DNA of 64,000 bases from Flammula alnicola (Eukaryota; Basidiomycota; Agaricomycetes; Agaricales; Strophariaceae): NCBI GenBank assembly GCA_015499995.1, contig JADNRV010000188.1, forward strand, positions 1 through 64,000, read 5' to 3'. Positions within the stretch are counted from its first letter, which is position 1, and each line of letters begins with the position of its first letter. Shown here piece by piece: positions 11,269 to 23,371 of this stretch. The notes under the pieces were generated by a model that made no database searches, was not told the DNA's origin, and saw only the letters and a program-made list of their open reading frames with translations. A program made the translations under genes and the position numbers.

Positions 11269-12109
11269 AGGTGGGAGATGTCGAGTTGCCGTCCGGTGGA
11301 CTTGGAGGCGATGAATGTGTGTGGACAGCTAGGTCCGCTGCGTCAACGGGTGTGATGGGAGCTTGCCGTTGCTTGTCGTCGCCGTTTTTGTCTGGTTCGA
11401 GCGAGTACGATGGCGTGGAAGAACTTGAATAAATATTCTGTGAAAGAAGGTCAGGACCACTGGCTGGCCCCCCGCAGAGGGTGCACTGTCAAGCTCCTCC
11501 AAGCCGACGCGTAAGGAAGAGTGTCACTCACCTAGTAGGTATTTGTACAAACGCGACAGGTAACGCAAATGTAACGCTCTACGTAAATCAACAGAGGACA
11601 GGTCCGGAACGCGTCGGCACGTGACTCATTCAGACCGGACCGTTTCCATGGAACAGTGTGTTCCATGGACCAGTGGTTGCCCTAATACTAATAGTAACTC
11701 TGCTATGGCTGGCGTCGTACTTGAGCTAGTTTTAAGACTTGTCCGACAACATTAGCCTCTGGCCAAAGGAAGAACTGCCAGGTCTGTCTATCGATCTTCC
11801 TCTGGAGCCTGAAAATCTTAAATCAAAACAGATGAGATGTTGCTCTGGAGGTTCCTTGGGAGGACCAGCGTCATTCTCTCTAACGGAGAGGCTTGGACAC
11901 GACACTCACATGTCGTCAAATCTGCACTCTCTAGGAATCTTCCCATCGCCGAATTCGTTTCGTTGAGCAGAAAGCTGTTGTGGGTGGGTTTTCGACCTCT
12001 AAGTCGGCGTGAATACCTTATTTTTAACGCAATTGGCAGGCACGACTGCTCTTGGACACAACTTCCGTGCCATCGAAGATGACCACAGCCTCTTCGTTCG
12101 GCAATATAA
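11269..12109. other. Intergenic between SSXT gene and beta'-COP relic
   Basis: Small overlapping ORFs were checked and none shows a recognisable domain. In particular, the missing N-terminal WD40 repeats of beta'-COP are not here. The stretch probably includes the SSXT promoter. Confidence 0.4.
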
Positions 12110-14395
12110 AACTACGTCGATTTCTACCCAGGAGCAGACAAGCCCTACCTGGTTACCACCGGCGACGATAAAACCGTGAAAGTCTGGGACTACCTCAGCA
12201 AAATCTGCGTGCAGACGATGGAAGGACACACGAACAACGTCTCATTCGCCGTCTTCCACCCCAATCTGCCGATTATCATCAGCGGAAGCGAAGATGGAAC
12301 GGTCGAGATCTGGAACAGCGGCACCTACCGAGTCGAGAATATGCTTAGTTACGCACTCGAGCGTGCTTGGTGTGTCGCGCTCCGTAAAGATGCAAACGAG
12401 GTGGCAGTGGGCTTCGACGAGGGTGTGGTTATAATCAAGCTCGGCAGAGATGAGCCAACGCTCAGCATGGATCCCTCTGGCAAGCTCATCTACAGCCGAA
12501 ACCACAACGTCCTATCTGGAAACCTGCAAACCATCTCCCTCGCCTCCGACGACTCTTCTACCTCTTTCGCGGATGGTACCCGCATTCCCCTATCAACAAA
12601 AGAGATCAGCTCTACAGAAATCTTCGCCACGTCCCTGATGCACTCTCCGAATGGCCGCTTCGTGACCGTCGTAGGCGATGGCGAGTACATCACCTACACT
12701 GCGCTTGCATGGCGCAACAAGAGTTTCAGTAACGGCATCTCGTTCGCGTGGGCGCCGGATTCGAACACGTACGCCGTGCTGGAGAATAAGGTCAAGCTAA
12801 AGGTGTATAAGAACTTCAAGGAGTGACCGGGTGTAGGCATGAAGGGTGCTGGAAGTTGCTCTATCGAGAGCCTGCATGGCGGTACCCTCCTCAGCACTAG
12901 AGGAAATGGTTTTGTGATGTTCTGGGATCGGGAAACTGGAGAAATCGTCAGATGGATTGACGTAGATGCCAAGAACGTGAGTTGCTGATTCCTAGAAACC
13001 TGGTAGAAGATCTCGACTCATTCCTACAGCAGGTGTTCTGGTCTGGCACGGGCTCATTGGTGGCCATCACATCCGACGACTCCTGCTACATCCTGCGTTT
13101 CGACAGAGATGCATACAACGCCAAGCTCGAAGAGGGCGCCGAGATCACAGACGAGGGTGTCGAAGAGGCTTTTGAGGTCATTGCTGACGTTGCGGACAGG
13201 TTTGCCAATCGCTTATTGTCATGACTTACCCTGACCTTCTGCTTTAGCGTCAAGTCCACGAAATGGGTCGGAGACTGCTTCATCTACACCACCGCATCAA
13301 ATCGACTTTGCTACTTCATCGGCAGTGAATCATACACCATCAGTCCATTCGACACGTACGTCTTCCTCAAGTAGTCTTATTATCCCTTGTAATTTTTGTT
13401 TTTCTTCCAGACCCTTTTACCTTCTCGGATATATACCCACCCATAACCAGTGTACCTTGCGGACAAGAATTTGAACATCTACGGCTATGCGCTTTCTCTG
13501 AATGTGGTCGAATATCAAACAGCCATTCTCAGAGGGGATACGGAGGCTGCTGCTGAGATTCTGCCTACGTTGCGAGGGACCAACTCAACAAGGTCGCGCG
13601 GTTCCTCGAAGGCCGAGGTCCGTCTATTTTCTATCTTTACCCATCATTCTGGGAGGAATGAGCTAACTTGACTTTCATCACAGACTTGAAAGAACTCGGG
13701 ATACAAGTAACGACCGACCCAGACCACAAGTTCGACCTCGCGTTGTCTTTGGACGATCTTGATACAGCAGTCGAAATCGCACGCACCGTGCCAGAGAACG
13801 AGTCTGAAGTCGAGTGGAAGGCCTTGAGTGACCAGGCTTTGACCGTATGGAGATTCGACCTCACGAAGGAGAGCTTCGAGAAAGCGAACAATTTGAGCGC
13901 GCTGATGCTTCTCCTGTTGGCCATCAGAGATCAAGATGGTTTGACTGTCCTGTCTCAGAAAGCTGGTAAGTCGTGTCTGATGTCCTCTTCTACGATGTTC
14001 CTGTTATATTAATTATTTTGCAGTGGAGAAAGGTCAGAATAACCTGGCTTTCGCTATCACACTTCAGCTCGGAGATGCATCCTCTTGCATCGATCTCCTT
14101 GTAGAAACGCAGCGTGCGCCAGAGGCAGCTCTGTTTTCCCGCACGTACAAACCCAGGTATGATCATTCGCATTTTGTTGTGTCTGCCTTCTTCACTTGAT
14201 AACGACGCCTTTGGTTATAGCTGGACCTCAAGTGCAGTACCAGCATGGAAGTCTGAACTCGAGGCAAAAAGTCGCTCTAAGATAGCTGCTAAGATAGCTG
14301 CTACGATCGCGGACCTTCGACCAACCCCGAGCTATTTGAGGAGGGATGGGCAGAGGCGCTGGCAAAAGAAGAAGAGCTCCTTTCGTGTAAGTTTA
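12110..14395 (+). pseudogene. Coatomer beta'-subunit (COPB2) relic, N-terminally truncated
   Basis: Homology starts abruptly at VDFYPGADKPYLVTT (12110 onward). It continues through the last WD40 repeats (KTVKVWDYLS, GSEDGTVEIWNSGTY) and the alpha-solenoid (GQNNLAFAITLQLGD, CIDLLVETQRAPEAAL). beta'-COP is a COPI vesicle coat subunit acting in Golgi-to-ER traffic. The first about 180 residues (early WD40 blades) are missing. An in-frame TGA lies at 12824-12826 where Arg is expected (KE*PGVGM). Single-base losses shift the frame near 13450, 13573 and 14313. Introns remain at normal positions, so this is not a processed copy. The gene is normally single-copy and essential, so a functional copy should lie elsewhere. 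Confidence 0.8.
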
Positions 14396-14527
14396 TTCCG
14401 TTCAGTGATTGCATCATGTGGCGGGTTCTCTGGTTGTTGTATTTTCCGTTGCGACTACTTTAATAAATTTCTTTTTCCGCCTCTGCTGTGGAATATGCAA
14501 GTCAAATTTTCAAAATTCTGAACACAA

Positions 14528-17500
14528 CTACTCCTGCCCCTGCCAATAATCATGAATCTCCTTGCGCGTCTTTCTGGCTCGGTGATGCTTGTTGGCTGCC
14601 TCTGTATTGGTTTTTGTTGCAGGTTTGTGAGTCCCATTAGACACTCTTGGCGGAACACCATCACCATCAGGCTGTCCACCTTGACGAGCAATAGTCCTGT
14701 CCTTTTCAGTCAGTGGAATTGTGGATGGAAGCATAGTGCCATGAGTATCAGAGCCACGGAACGACCTAAATATTTTGTTAGGCTGTATAAAATCTTTGAA
14801 ACCAAGTTTGCGTACCAGAGTGAATTCGAACGGGAGACAAGATAGATTCTATAATCTGCATATGTGAAAGAGTATTCACATAAATCAGATTTAGCTTGGA
14901 GGTCATATTGTGCACAAAGTCCTGCTCCAGCATCATCATCGCGGTGGAGAGGGCTTGTATAGTTGTTACAGTAATAGGTGTTTGCTCCAGATATTCCAAG
15001 GCGGTCTCCATTGGCAGTAGTATCTTCCAATTCTTTGTAAACGTTGAATAAAATCAGGCGACCTGCTTCAGAGAGAATCATAGAATCCTGCAGAGATTTT
15101 CAAATAACAGTATAAGAATTATAAATAGTGCCTTACCTCTGCGTCGTCAAACAATGCTTCAAGTTCTGCTTGAGTAACCGCGTCCATTCCAGTGTAAAAT
15201 GCATAACTGTCTCCAGGAGCACCACCCATAGGTAAACGAGCACCCTTAGGAATCATTTTCCCTTGTGAATAGGAATTAAACTGGGAACCCCGAGTGAGTG
15301 CTTTGACATGTTGGAGTCTGGAATGATGAGAGACAAGTTTTTTGAAAATGTCATCGGAGAATGCGTTATAAATCCAAAAGTCAAGCTGCAAATTTCTTTA
15401 GTATAGAAATATAGAAATAGCATAATAAGACATACAATTTCTTCTGTTCCTTTTTTAACAATAAGGGAGAGTTGCATGCCACAGTTATTTAGGATCTTGT
15501 CATTCCATTGATGCTTTACAAGATTCAAACGATCCGGATGCATAATTTGTTGGATGTCTTTAGATCCAGGTTTAGAATGGGGTATCTATAAAAACAATGA
15601 GCATTTTTATTTTTGAAAAATAGAAAAAAAAAACGAGTACTGGAATGGGTTCCATTTGATCCTTAGGTTCTGCAAGTGATACACCGCAGCCAAGATATGT
15701 CTTCTCAAGAAGTTGAGGAGTAACTTCTATCTTTTGGACACAACGATATTCCGGAGCCAAATTAGAGCATTTATTACAGGTTGCATTGAGGGTCTGATTT
15801 ATAAGTCAATAAGATAGATAACAAATGTCTCAAAGTAAATAAATACCGCTTTGTTTTGCAAAATATGCTTGGCCGGTTCATTCTTGAGTTTGCGGAAAGA
15901 TGCTGATCGTTCTATAATGACCCGCAAACTAGACTCAAGTTGTTCAAAGAAAGATGGAACCATTTGGTCAAGATGTGGCCAAATATTGTCGTAAATTTGT
16001 TTTCTCTCTGCTTTGGCTTTGAAAAAAGAAACCTGTTCAAAACAAATTAGAGATAGCTATAGAAATTTCTTGTATCTTACATTATATCCCAAATTTTCCA
16101 TCCCGCAAATCAACCATTGTTCCAAGGCCAGTTCAAAGTTTTCAAGACTGAGTAAAAAGAAAATGGAAGAAGGATACGCTTTTCGAGGAATAATGTCTGG
16201 ATTTTTTGAGAGAGCCTTAATAAAGTCTTTGCTTTTTTCGATTTTAATTCCCTGAGTCTACAGAAAAAAATTGTCAGAAAATATTGACACTGAATAAAAA
16301 TGAAAAGCACTTGAAATGGAAAGATTTCAAAAAAATCTTGCTCAGCCCATGTATTTGTGACCTCCTGTGGAATCCAGAAAAATAAAACAATGCTAAGAGC
16401 TTCATGAATGCGATGTTTTCGCATTAAAATCTGCATAAAACTGCTCTTCCAAATGATCAGACCACTTGGATCACTCCATAAATAAATAATTTCATGGAGA
16501 TTTGATGTCTGAAACTTATTGTAAGCATTGGCTCAAAAAATGAATTGACTTTACCTTGACTGCAGTCTTCCAAGCTTCATCGTGGAAAATAGATGGCAGT
16601 ACCTGGCGCATTTCACGCAAGACGTCAACAACACTCTGATAATATTGCTGGTGATCTTCTGTCTGTAATAAACATTCAGTACAAGTTTTGCTATTTATAA
16701 TTTCAACTCACTGTATTTTCCATGCGGTGGTTAAACGCAATCTGCAAAGATTTTGCCCAACTACTGCATTTCTTGGACCAATAGCTTGGTTTACTTCGCA
16801 AAAGCTTGTTCCACTTTGATTTGTTCCGAGCCACAATGGGAAGTCCATCGAATTCTTCGAAAGATGATGGTGATAATTCCAATTGCGAGACATCTCTGTC
16901 ATCTTGAGAATTGGAAATGCGCTGCCGTTTGTGTTCAGGAGAATGAGGTTCTGAAGACGGAGGACTCAAGTCGTGGTTCAAAGGAGTAGACATATAGTCT
17001 TCATCTTCATCTTCCTCCTCATCAGAAAAGACTTCCGTAAGATCTTCCAACAGGTTGTGTTGGTGCTGCTGTACACCATTGCTTCCGAACTGCAAACAAT
17101 AATTTAAGTCTACTTGTTGAAATAAAAATAATAAAAATCACCTTGAGATTATCAATTTGTTTTTGGATATCAGCAAGTACTCGAAGGGCTGAGCTCCTCT
17201 GCTGGTAGTGGGACAACAAATGGACATCGAGAAAAGCCTGAACAATAGTATCAAGCGGCAGAATGGAGGTATCCATAGCAGTTGATTTAGAGAGCCATAA
17301 TCCAATGTCAACATACTGGAAGAAGGTTACTCTATGATATCACATGTAGAATAAAGTAAAACATACGTCTGAACCAGACAGATTTTTTCTGAGCTCTGTT
17401 TCCCATACTTGGGTTGTGCGGCGAGTCATTATCATCTTTCTAAGACTCTGGAATGAGCTATCCAGCCTAGCAGCAAGATCAGGAGAAAAAGAAGCCAGAG

Positions 17501-17537
17501 GTTGCAAAATAGGAGTCCAGGCAGTTGAAGCAGACAT
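14528..17537 (-). CDS. Large intron-rich protein with candidate TET/JBP-like 2OG-Fe(II) dioxygenase domain
   Basis: More than ten exons read continuously from MSASTAWTPILQ to the stop at 14528. The N-terminal part has a very acidic stretch (VFSDEEEDEDEDYM), and the centre has a CNKC cysteine pair. The C-terminal domain has GANTYYCNNYTSPLHRDDDA with an H-x-D iron-binding pair, and TYADYRIYLVSRSNSLW. After an intron comes SFRGSDTHGTMLPS with a distal His. This arrangement matches double-stranded beta-helix dioxygenases, and the style matches TET/JBP-like families expanded in mushrooms beside KDZ transposons. Such enzymes oxidise methylated bases. The splice across 'LW|SFRG' is clean and no disabling change was seen. 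It sits between two dead genes, which suggests it is itself mobile or selfish. The family call is inference; another 2OG dioxygenase family is possible. Confidence 0.5.
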
Positions 17538-17964
17538 TATAGATGGAGGCAGATAACAGGAACTGATTTGGAACTGATATGTTTCTGTGACGATTTACTG
17601 TTTGTCAATGTCCTCCCAACCAAACTTGTTAGATCAATATGTGATAATTCTCAATGCTCAAAACTTTCAACAAATGATGCTTTGGGCATTGTCTAACCAC
17701 TGGAAAAATGGCAATGAGGGTAGAAGTGCTGTTCATCATGGCAGATGATAGTGGTAGAACTTGTATTAAGGATTAATTGAAGCAAAAAAATTGCATTGAT
17801 TGTATATTGATTCCAAGTCAGAGGCAACATCTGCAGAACTACAAGCCAGTCGCTCACGAGTGAGATCCTGGAACAAAAAGAAAGGCTACTGAAGCTGCAG
17901 GATGTTACAACTTACAACACAGATGATGATTACAGCATGTTTTATCTCTTTAGCTGCATGGCAC
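17538..17964. other. Intergenic
   Basis: AT-rich sequence upstream of the dioxygenase-like gene, probably its promoter. No coding or repeat feature was recognised. Confidence 0.35.
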
Positions 17965-18147
17965 CTCTTATTCAAGACCAGTGTAAGCGCTCTTTCCATG
18001 GCAATTACTACTCTATTCTCGTCCATGCCCAGAAACTGCGTGAAGGCAAAGACAGCGCACACGGAGAAGGCGATGCCGAAAGTGTATCTGACTCATCTGA
18101 GAAAGATATAGAGAAAGTTGCCCGCGAAGAAATTCCTACGATGAGCG
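17965..18147 (+). pseudogene. Inverted fragment of the ABC transporter relic (linker after first NBD)
   Basis: On the plus strand this reads NYYSILVHAQKLREGKD and then SEKDIEKVAREEIP. This is the linker that follows the first nucleotide-binding domain in fungal ABCB/MDR-type transporters. The rest of the relic is on the minus strand and breaks off after GRTTITIAHR at about 18148. The next part of the protein is therefore present but flipped, which is evidence for a small local inversion. Confidence 0.65.
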
Positions 18148-19545
18148 ATCGTGATAGTGGTGCGGCCTAAGAACAGTCAGCGACTCCGCTGGCAAAATAA
18201 AATAAAAGCATATAGATGTACCGGCAGCAGCTTTATCCAATGTGGCTTGCACGACTCCCTTCTGATTGGGTGTCTAAAGCACTGGTGGCTTCATCTAAAA
18301 GCAAAATTCTCGGATCGGAGACGATGGCACGCGCGATAGCCACACGCAGCTTCTGTCCACCCGAGAGCAGGAAACCCGTTCACCAACCATAGTGTCGTAG
18401 CCTAGAGGCAATTTCGTGATGAAACCGTCGGCGTTGGCTTTAATGCAGGCCTTCTTGATCAACACTTCCTTCTCCTCGTCTGAAGCGTGCTCATGTTTGG
18501 TGCCTATAAGACCGTGAGCGACGTTTCCTCCGATCGTCGTCGCGAACAGCGTGGGCTCTTGAGAAACAAGAATGGCCATAACTGGGAGCATAGCGGACAT
18601 TGCAAGTGCCAAGCGCCAAGAACGCACATAAGCGAGAGCGAAACCACAGATAAAGGCGCCAATAAAGCTGACTGCAAAGGCAACCTTTTCCGAAATTCCC
18701 TGCTGCACCAAATCTGCATGATGCCAAGATGAGCCATCGTAAACAAGTGGGTTACTAGAATTCGGACGTACGTGTATCTGCTTGTATACGAATTGCGACC
18801 TCTCCGGCGCCGACATTGTCGAAGAATTGCATTCTTCGACAAACGCTTGCAGAATGGCTTGGAGTTAGCGTTCTCAAATGTGTTTCGCATTAACTTCACC
18901 GGAGTACACCCAAATACACATGTACGTGTACGTGCAAACGAACATTCCGATACCTATCGGAAGGTTAACTTTAGAAACATTGATGGCCATGTGGTCGGAC
19001 ATACCAATGCACACCAGGTAAGTTGCATTCTTGCCAGCGGAATGTTGGAAATTCGCCCCTGCTTCAGGTATTTCACTTGACCTAGCCGGGTTGACGACAA
19101 TCTGGGTGAAATTGACAAAGTCTTGCGTTAGGTTTCCAAAAAGAAGTGACATGAGAGGCTAATAGCTACAAAAGTACGACTGTAAAATCAAAGAAAATCA
19201 TTAAGTCCATACCTGGGCGGCTCCCGCTGCTCCTGCTGCTACCAGCCCAATGAAATCAAGAAAGAGTTCGAATTTTGTGGAGTAACTATTGGGACAGAAA
19301 TGGTAAGCAGGCGTTGGGCGACGACAAAAAGGACGACTCACCGAAACAGCTCGGTAAAGGAGATGGCGGGTATTTCTCGCTCAACGGGCTTGACCTCCAT
19401 CGAAACGTCTCCCTCATTGTTCTCATCCTTGACATCTTTGGCGGCGGCTTTCTTTCGGGAAAAGAAGCCCTTGGATCTGGGTTCATCGATGACGGTGGCT
19501 TTCTCGTCCGTGCTGCTTGGCCTCGAGTCGACCAGGAGCTACTGA
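18148..19545 (-). pseudogene. ABCB/MDR-type ABC transporter relic
   Basis: Minus-strand pieces in order are: cytosolic N-terminus (KDVKDENNEGDVSMEVKP, ISFTELFR), first membrane segments (FIGLVAAGAAGAAQ, MSLLFGNLTQDFVNF), GIGMFVCTYTYM, and EKVAFAVSFIGAFICGFAL with AYVRSWRLALAMSAM. These jump directly to LVSQEPTLFATTIGGN (Q-loop), GYDTMVGE, an out-of-frame Walker B ([12 protein letters not shown]) and GRTTITIAHR. About 270 residues including Walker A are deleted. TGA at 18874-18876 replaces the usual Arg in 'NAKxIRER', and the ABC signature region is frameshifted. Such proteins are plasma-membrane multidrug or pheromone exporters; this copy cannot be functional. Confidence 0.75.
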
Positions 19546-20330
19546 TGGCTCCGAATCCCGATAATAGTTCCCAGAATTATCGTTCCAAGCACAATGAGCC
19601 GTGAAAGAGCAGCAGTTGCTGTGTCTGAAGGTTCTAAGGAAGGCGGAATTGGGGTGTACTGAGGGAACACCTTCGGTATTACATGGCCGCAGGGTGCAGT
19701 TGACCGCACCACGCCGTTTGCTGCGACAGCGAAAAATGGAGGCGGAGTTCCTATTCAGACCTGGCCATTAGCATAGTTCGTAACATATTTGACTTGCATA
19801 ATAGAAATTCTTACTGATTTGACGTCCATAAGCTGGCCTGACGGAAGCTTGAAATGGACAGGGCACAGCCGTTGGAACAGATAGCCTGAACGTCGTTGGG
19901 TCTGGAATAGAGATTGCACACTGACAGAAGTTGCATCGCCCGTCCCGGTCGTGACTGGAACTCAGCCACTTGACTGTCTGAACTTCGCTCCATGCCTGGG
20001 CCTTAAGCTTAGGCAGTGGAACCGAAGCACATCAGTCGATGTTTGATGTGTGAAACCATCACACGTGCCAGGACCGAAGCCCGTGAACGAAATATCATGC
20101 GCAGAGTCGCAGACCGACGCATTGGAACGACGCTCTCCATTTTGACCGACGCATTCATTAAATTGCGAAAAATAGTTTTATAAATATCAACTGACAGTTC
20201 GTCAGAGGAACATGGGTTGTGTTCAGCACAGCTGCAGGAGAGTACAGGCAGGAATTGCGTAAGTGCCATTCGTAACATAGTCAGCAGGAGCACTGATGTT
20301 CAAGTTGCATTCTAGGTTGATTCCAGCCTC
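19546..20330 (-). pseudogene. Degraded secreted/membrane protein of unknown family
   Basis: The minus strand shows coherent protein pieces in shifting frames: YVTNGTYAIPACTLL, FNECVGQNGERRSN, FTGFGPGTCDGF, VKWLSSSHDRDGRCNFCQC and PTTFRLSVPTAVPCPF. A C-terminal hydrophobic segment, LSRLIVLGTIILGTIIGI, follows. The cysteine pattern and the C-terminal hydrophobic anchor suggest an extracellular protein tethered by one membrane segment. At least one frameshift lies near 20010 and a stop precedes the first piece. The family is not recognised. It directly abuts the ABC relic on the same strand. Confidence 0.4.
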
Positions 20331-22205
20331 CCTCAAGCCTCCCTGACGGTTTTCAAGTCTGAAACAAGTCCCCCTTTCATGTCAGTCGACGTAGGCCTTT
20401 TGAGGAACACCCGGAACTCTTAGAAACCCCGCTTTCAGTGGGTCAAGTTTTAGAGGAGTGCAATAGCGTTCAACTTGTCTACAAAGTTGTGAGTATCAGC
20501 AAGTATTTTTTTGGTTGACCGTACGACTACGTGAACGACCTTGTATCTTACGGTGTGACACTTGGAAGCCAACACACAGGCCCCTGGTCCAGGAGGATCT
20601 GGTAGACGAGGACCAGCCTCTGATATTGTGAAGCTCCCTCTCGTTGCCAATCAAGGAGCGATTCCCCGGTGGTACGCTATCAACCAAACGTATACAATAT
20701 TACGCGCCGCTTCTTGGATTTCTCCCTCGGAACATGACAGGTAAGGCGACCCAGGCTTAGACATTTTCAGCCATATAGCGGTGAGCGCTCGCTTGTGAAT
20801 ATCATTGTAAACTTCAACCTCACAATATCTATTACCAGCCATATCCGTGTCCATTCCGAGCTGCTTCTTTCTTCTCATACTCGAGGTCGAGAATCTCATT
20901 CGGAATCATTAGGCACAATCTAAACCCATAATGGAACGCTTATCTGTTCATCTGCGCCAACTCGAGGAGCTCACATTCGAAGGTCAGGTCGATGACGTGC
21001 AAGCCTTCTACGAGAAGGCAGACGAAGTCAAAGAAGACAACGAAATTCCTTTCGCAGCCATCATTTATTTATTTCACTTGAATAATCCGACCACCAAATC
21101 AAGATGTCACTGGTACTCCAACATTTTCAGCATCGTTATTCATGAACCAGCTGGCGCCCGCTTCTGATTTCCCTGACAGTACCAGCTTGGTACCAGCAGC
21201 AGCCTACTCGCACCCTCTGCATCGAGGATGGAACATAGGGACGCCCCTCTCCAGGCTCTCCCATGGTAGCATGCTTGCGGTATACATGACGGCGATGAGA
21301 AAGGTGTCGGACATTGGATGTCTACTATTGCATGCTCAGGCTGGTTCGTCTTGTTCTCTCAAGTGTGGCATAAATATCTAAATTTGCTACTTATTGCTCA
21401 AAGCAAACTATTGGTACTTACTCATGATTCACCGAAACCGGCGCCGTTTCAGCTGTCCGGGGATCTCTGAGCGCTCAGAGACCGCCAGAAGAGTGACTAA
21501 ACCTCGGCTTAGGATACCTGACCCTGTCATAAATCAGCGACTGGCTGAATCATCATCTTAGGCGTGCTCTTGCCCTCGCCTACGTTCGACAGAAAATGCC
21601 CCACTTTCAACCCCGATTATTTGATGTGCGCTCACATTTACACGGCTCCGAGTGAAGTTGCAGGGCGCCGAGGACAACGAACTCTGCCTGCAAAACTGAT
21701 GCACGCTCTCGCGACTCTACAGCGTTTCAACGTAGAGTACACTCAGACCGATTTTCTTATTCCTAGTCATTGATCTTCCTTTAATTTTCAATGCCCCCTA
21801 CTCGCCCCCTCTCCCTGATCTTCAAGCTAGAGTACGAGCTGTTAAAATCTACCTTGGAACAATGTAGTATGGAGATAAAAAAACAACGTTTATTAATAGG
21901 AACTTTCCAGCTTGGACATCTGTTGAATTGTCGAGGCACCTGCAAACGTTCTTGAGTAAGTATTGCTCGTTTAGTGGGCCCGAGTTGTGTACCGGTCCAG
22001 GGGACTGCGCCGCTTTTTTGGAAATTTGTTTGTAATGAAGCTGGACTAGATGCATGGCACCATTACAAGATGAAACGCGCAACTTCAATGTCTATTGGTA
22101 CCCCTGGTCTATTAGGTATATATAGCTCAATAATATGAGTCTAAACACTTCACGCAACCCGTTGTCGATTAATTTGTCCTCAAACTCCACCCTCTAACAA
22201 TTTCG
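20331..22205. other. Gene-poor stretch
   Basis: Short ORFs on both strands (20450-20899 minus, 20562-20744 plus, 20931-21167 plus) show no recognisable family and cannot be spliced into a convincing protein. A 16-bp perfect palindrome, CTCTGAGCGCTCAGAG, lies at 21465-21480. The last 100 bp before 22206 should hold the promoter of the small secreted protein; a TATATATAG lies at about 22116. Confidence 0.4.
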
Positions 22206-22836
22206 ATGCGCCCCTTCGCTCTCAAGTCCCTCTTCGTCTTGTCTATAGTCACTCTCGGACATGCGCTGTCTAGTCTCACCGAGTGGACTGAGCAACACCT
22301 CACTGCCCTAGTCGTCGCCAACACCACGGCCCAGCTCCAAACCGCCATCGACTCATTCATATCCCCCAATGTCGCCCTCGAGCTCAATGGTGCCAATATC
22401 ACACTCGCCGCCTTCACGGCGTTCCTCCAAGCAGGCCTTCCCAATAGAGTTAGCGCCAACGTGACCTTCAATGCGGTGGTCGAGGTTCCTTCAAACCCAC
22501 AGAGCCCTGCCGCGGTATGTGCTACGCTGGCTTTCGAAAGAAGATTACTGACTACTGAGTTTGATTTAATTCTGCCCAGGCTGGATGGGTTGGAATTTTC
22601 TTCGTAACTAACTTCGTATACGGGAACCCTCCTGTAAACTTAACCGTCGAAGTCGCCTCCGACCTCCTCCTGTGAGTGTATAATGATTGAAACATGTGTC
22701 TTTCTTAACATTTTTTTCATCCAGAGTTCAGCCAGTTCCTTCTGTTGCACCTGCTAATGCTGGCAGTGGCTATGACTCCAGGAGGCTCACTGTTATCCAG
22801 CGTGTCTCCACTGAAGTCACCACTCCCATTCATTAA
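22206..22836 (+). CDS. Small secreted protein, function unknown
   Basis: Three exons (22206-22514, 22580-22671, 22725-22836) give about 170 aa. The N-terminus MRPFALKSLFVLSIVTLGHA is a typical signal peptide (basic start, hydrophobic core, small residues before the cut). The mature part is rich in A/N/T/V with several N-x-T/S glycosylation sites (ANTTA, NGANIT, NVT, NLT) and ends VSTEVTTPIH. No cysteine framework or catalytic motif was seen. It fits the broad class of fungal small secreted proteins. The splice junctions keep frame, which supports the model. Confidence 0.65.
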
Positions 22837-23371
22837 TGAGCCGAAATTTCGAGCCAACTTGGATGGCAGATGCCTTCCAAAGTTGTATTGTGATAGGGAG
22901 ATATATTCAGGATATATGTATACTGCGAGATGTAGAAGGTAGTAGTAGCTGTAAATGTAGTCTTTGGCGAGCGTAAAGGGTATTCAGCTTGGAATTTGTA
23001 GAGTAATACTATCGAAAGCCAGTAATGAAGGAATGTGGAGAACCACACCCAAAGCAGAAATTACAGATTTAGACTTGAGTGGATTCGTGTTGTTCCTTGT
23101 TTAGCTCTCATTTAGCGCCCGTGTGAAGCTCGTAATTCACTACTCGGTCAGACACACGCAGTGATCTTCGCTGCTCTCCTCCGCTTTCGAAACTTTCGCT
23201 GGGGTTCGATTGATTTAGCCTCTTGTACCCAGCAGAAATTAAATATTATCCAGGGCACTTATCCCCTCATTCGAGTAAGATGATTGCCTGTTTCTTATAC
23301 TGGGCTAACGCTTATGTAGTAATGGTTTTCATTGACGTCGCATTACAGTTAGTCTTTTTGTTTAATTCTTA
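22837..23371. other. Intergenic, convergent genes
   Basis: Lies between the 3' ends of the secreted-protein gene (plus) and the aldolase gene (minus). Nothing beyond presumed 3' UTRs was recognised. Confidence 0.4.

Noticed and set aside
20450..21167. Possible gene from ORFs on both strands
   Set aside because: Frames are interrupted, no family motif is visible, and strands cannot be distinguished by coding character.
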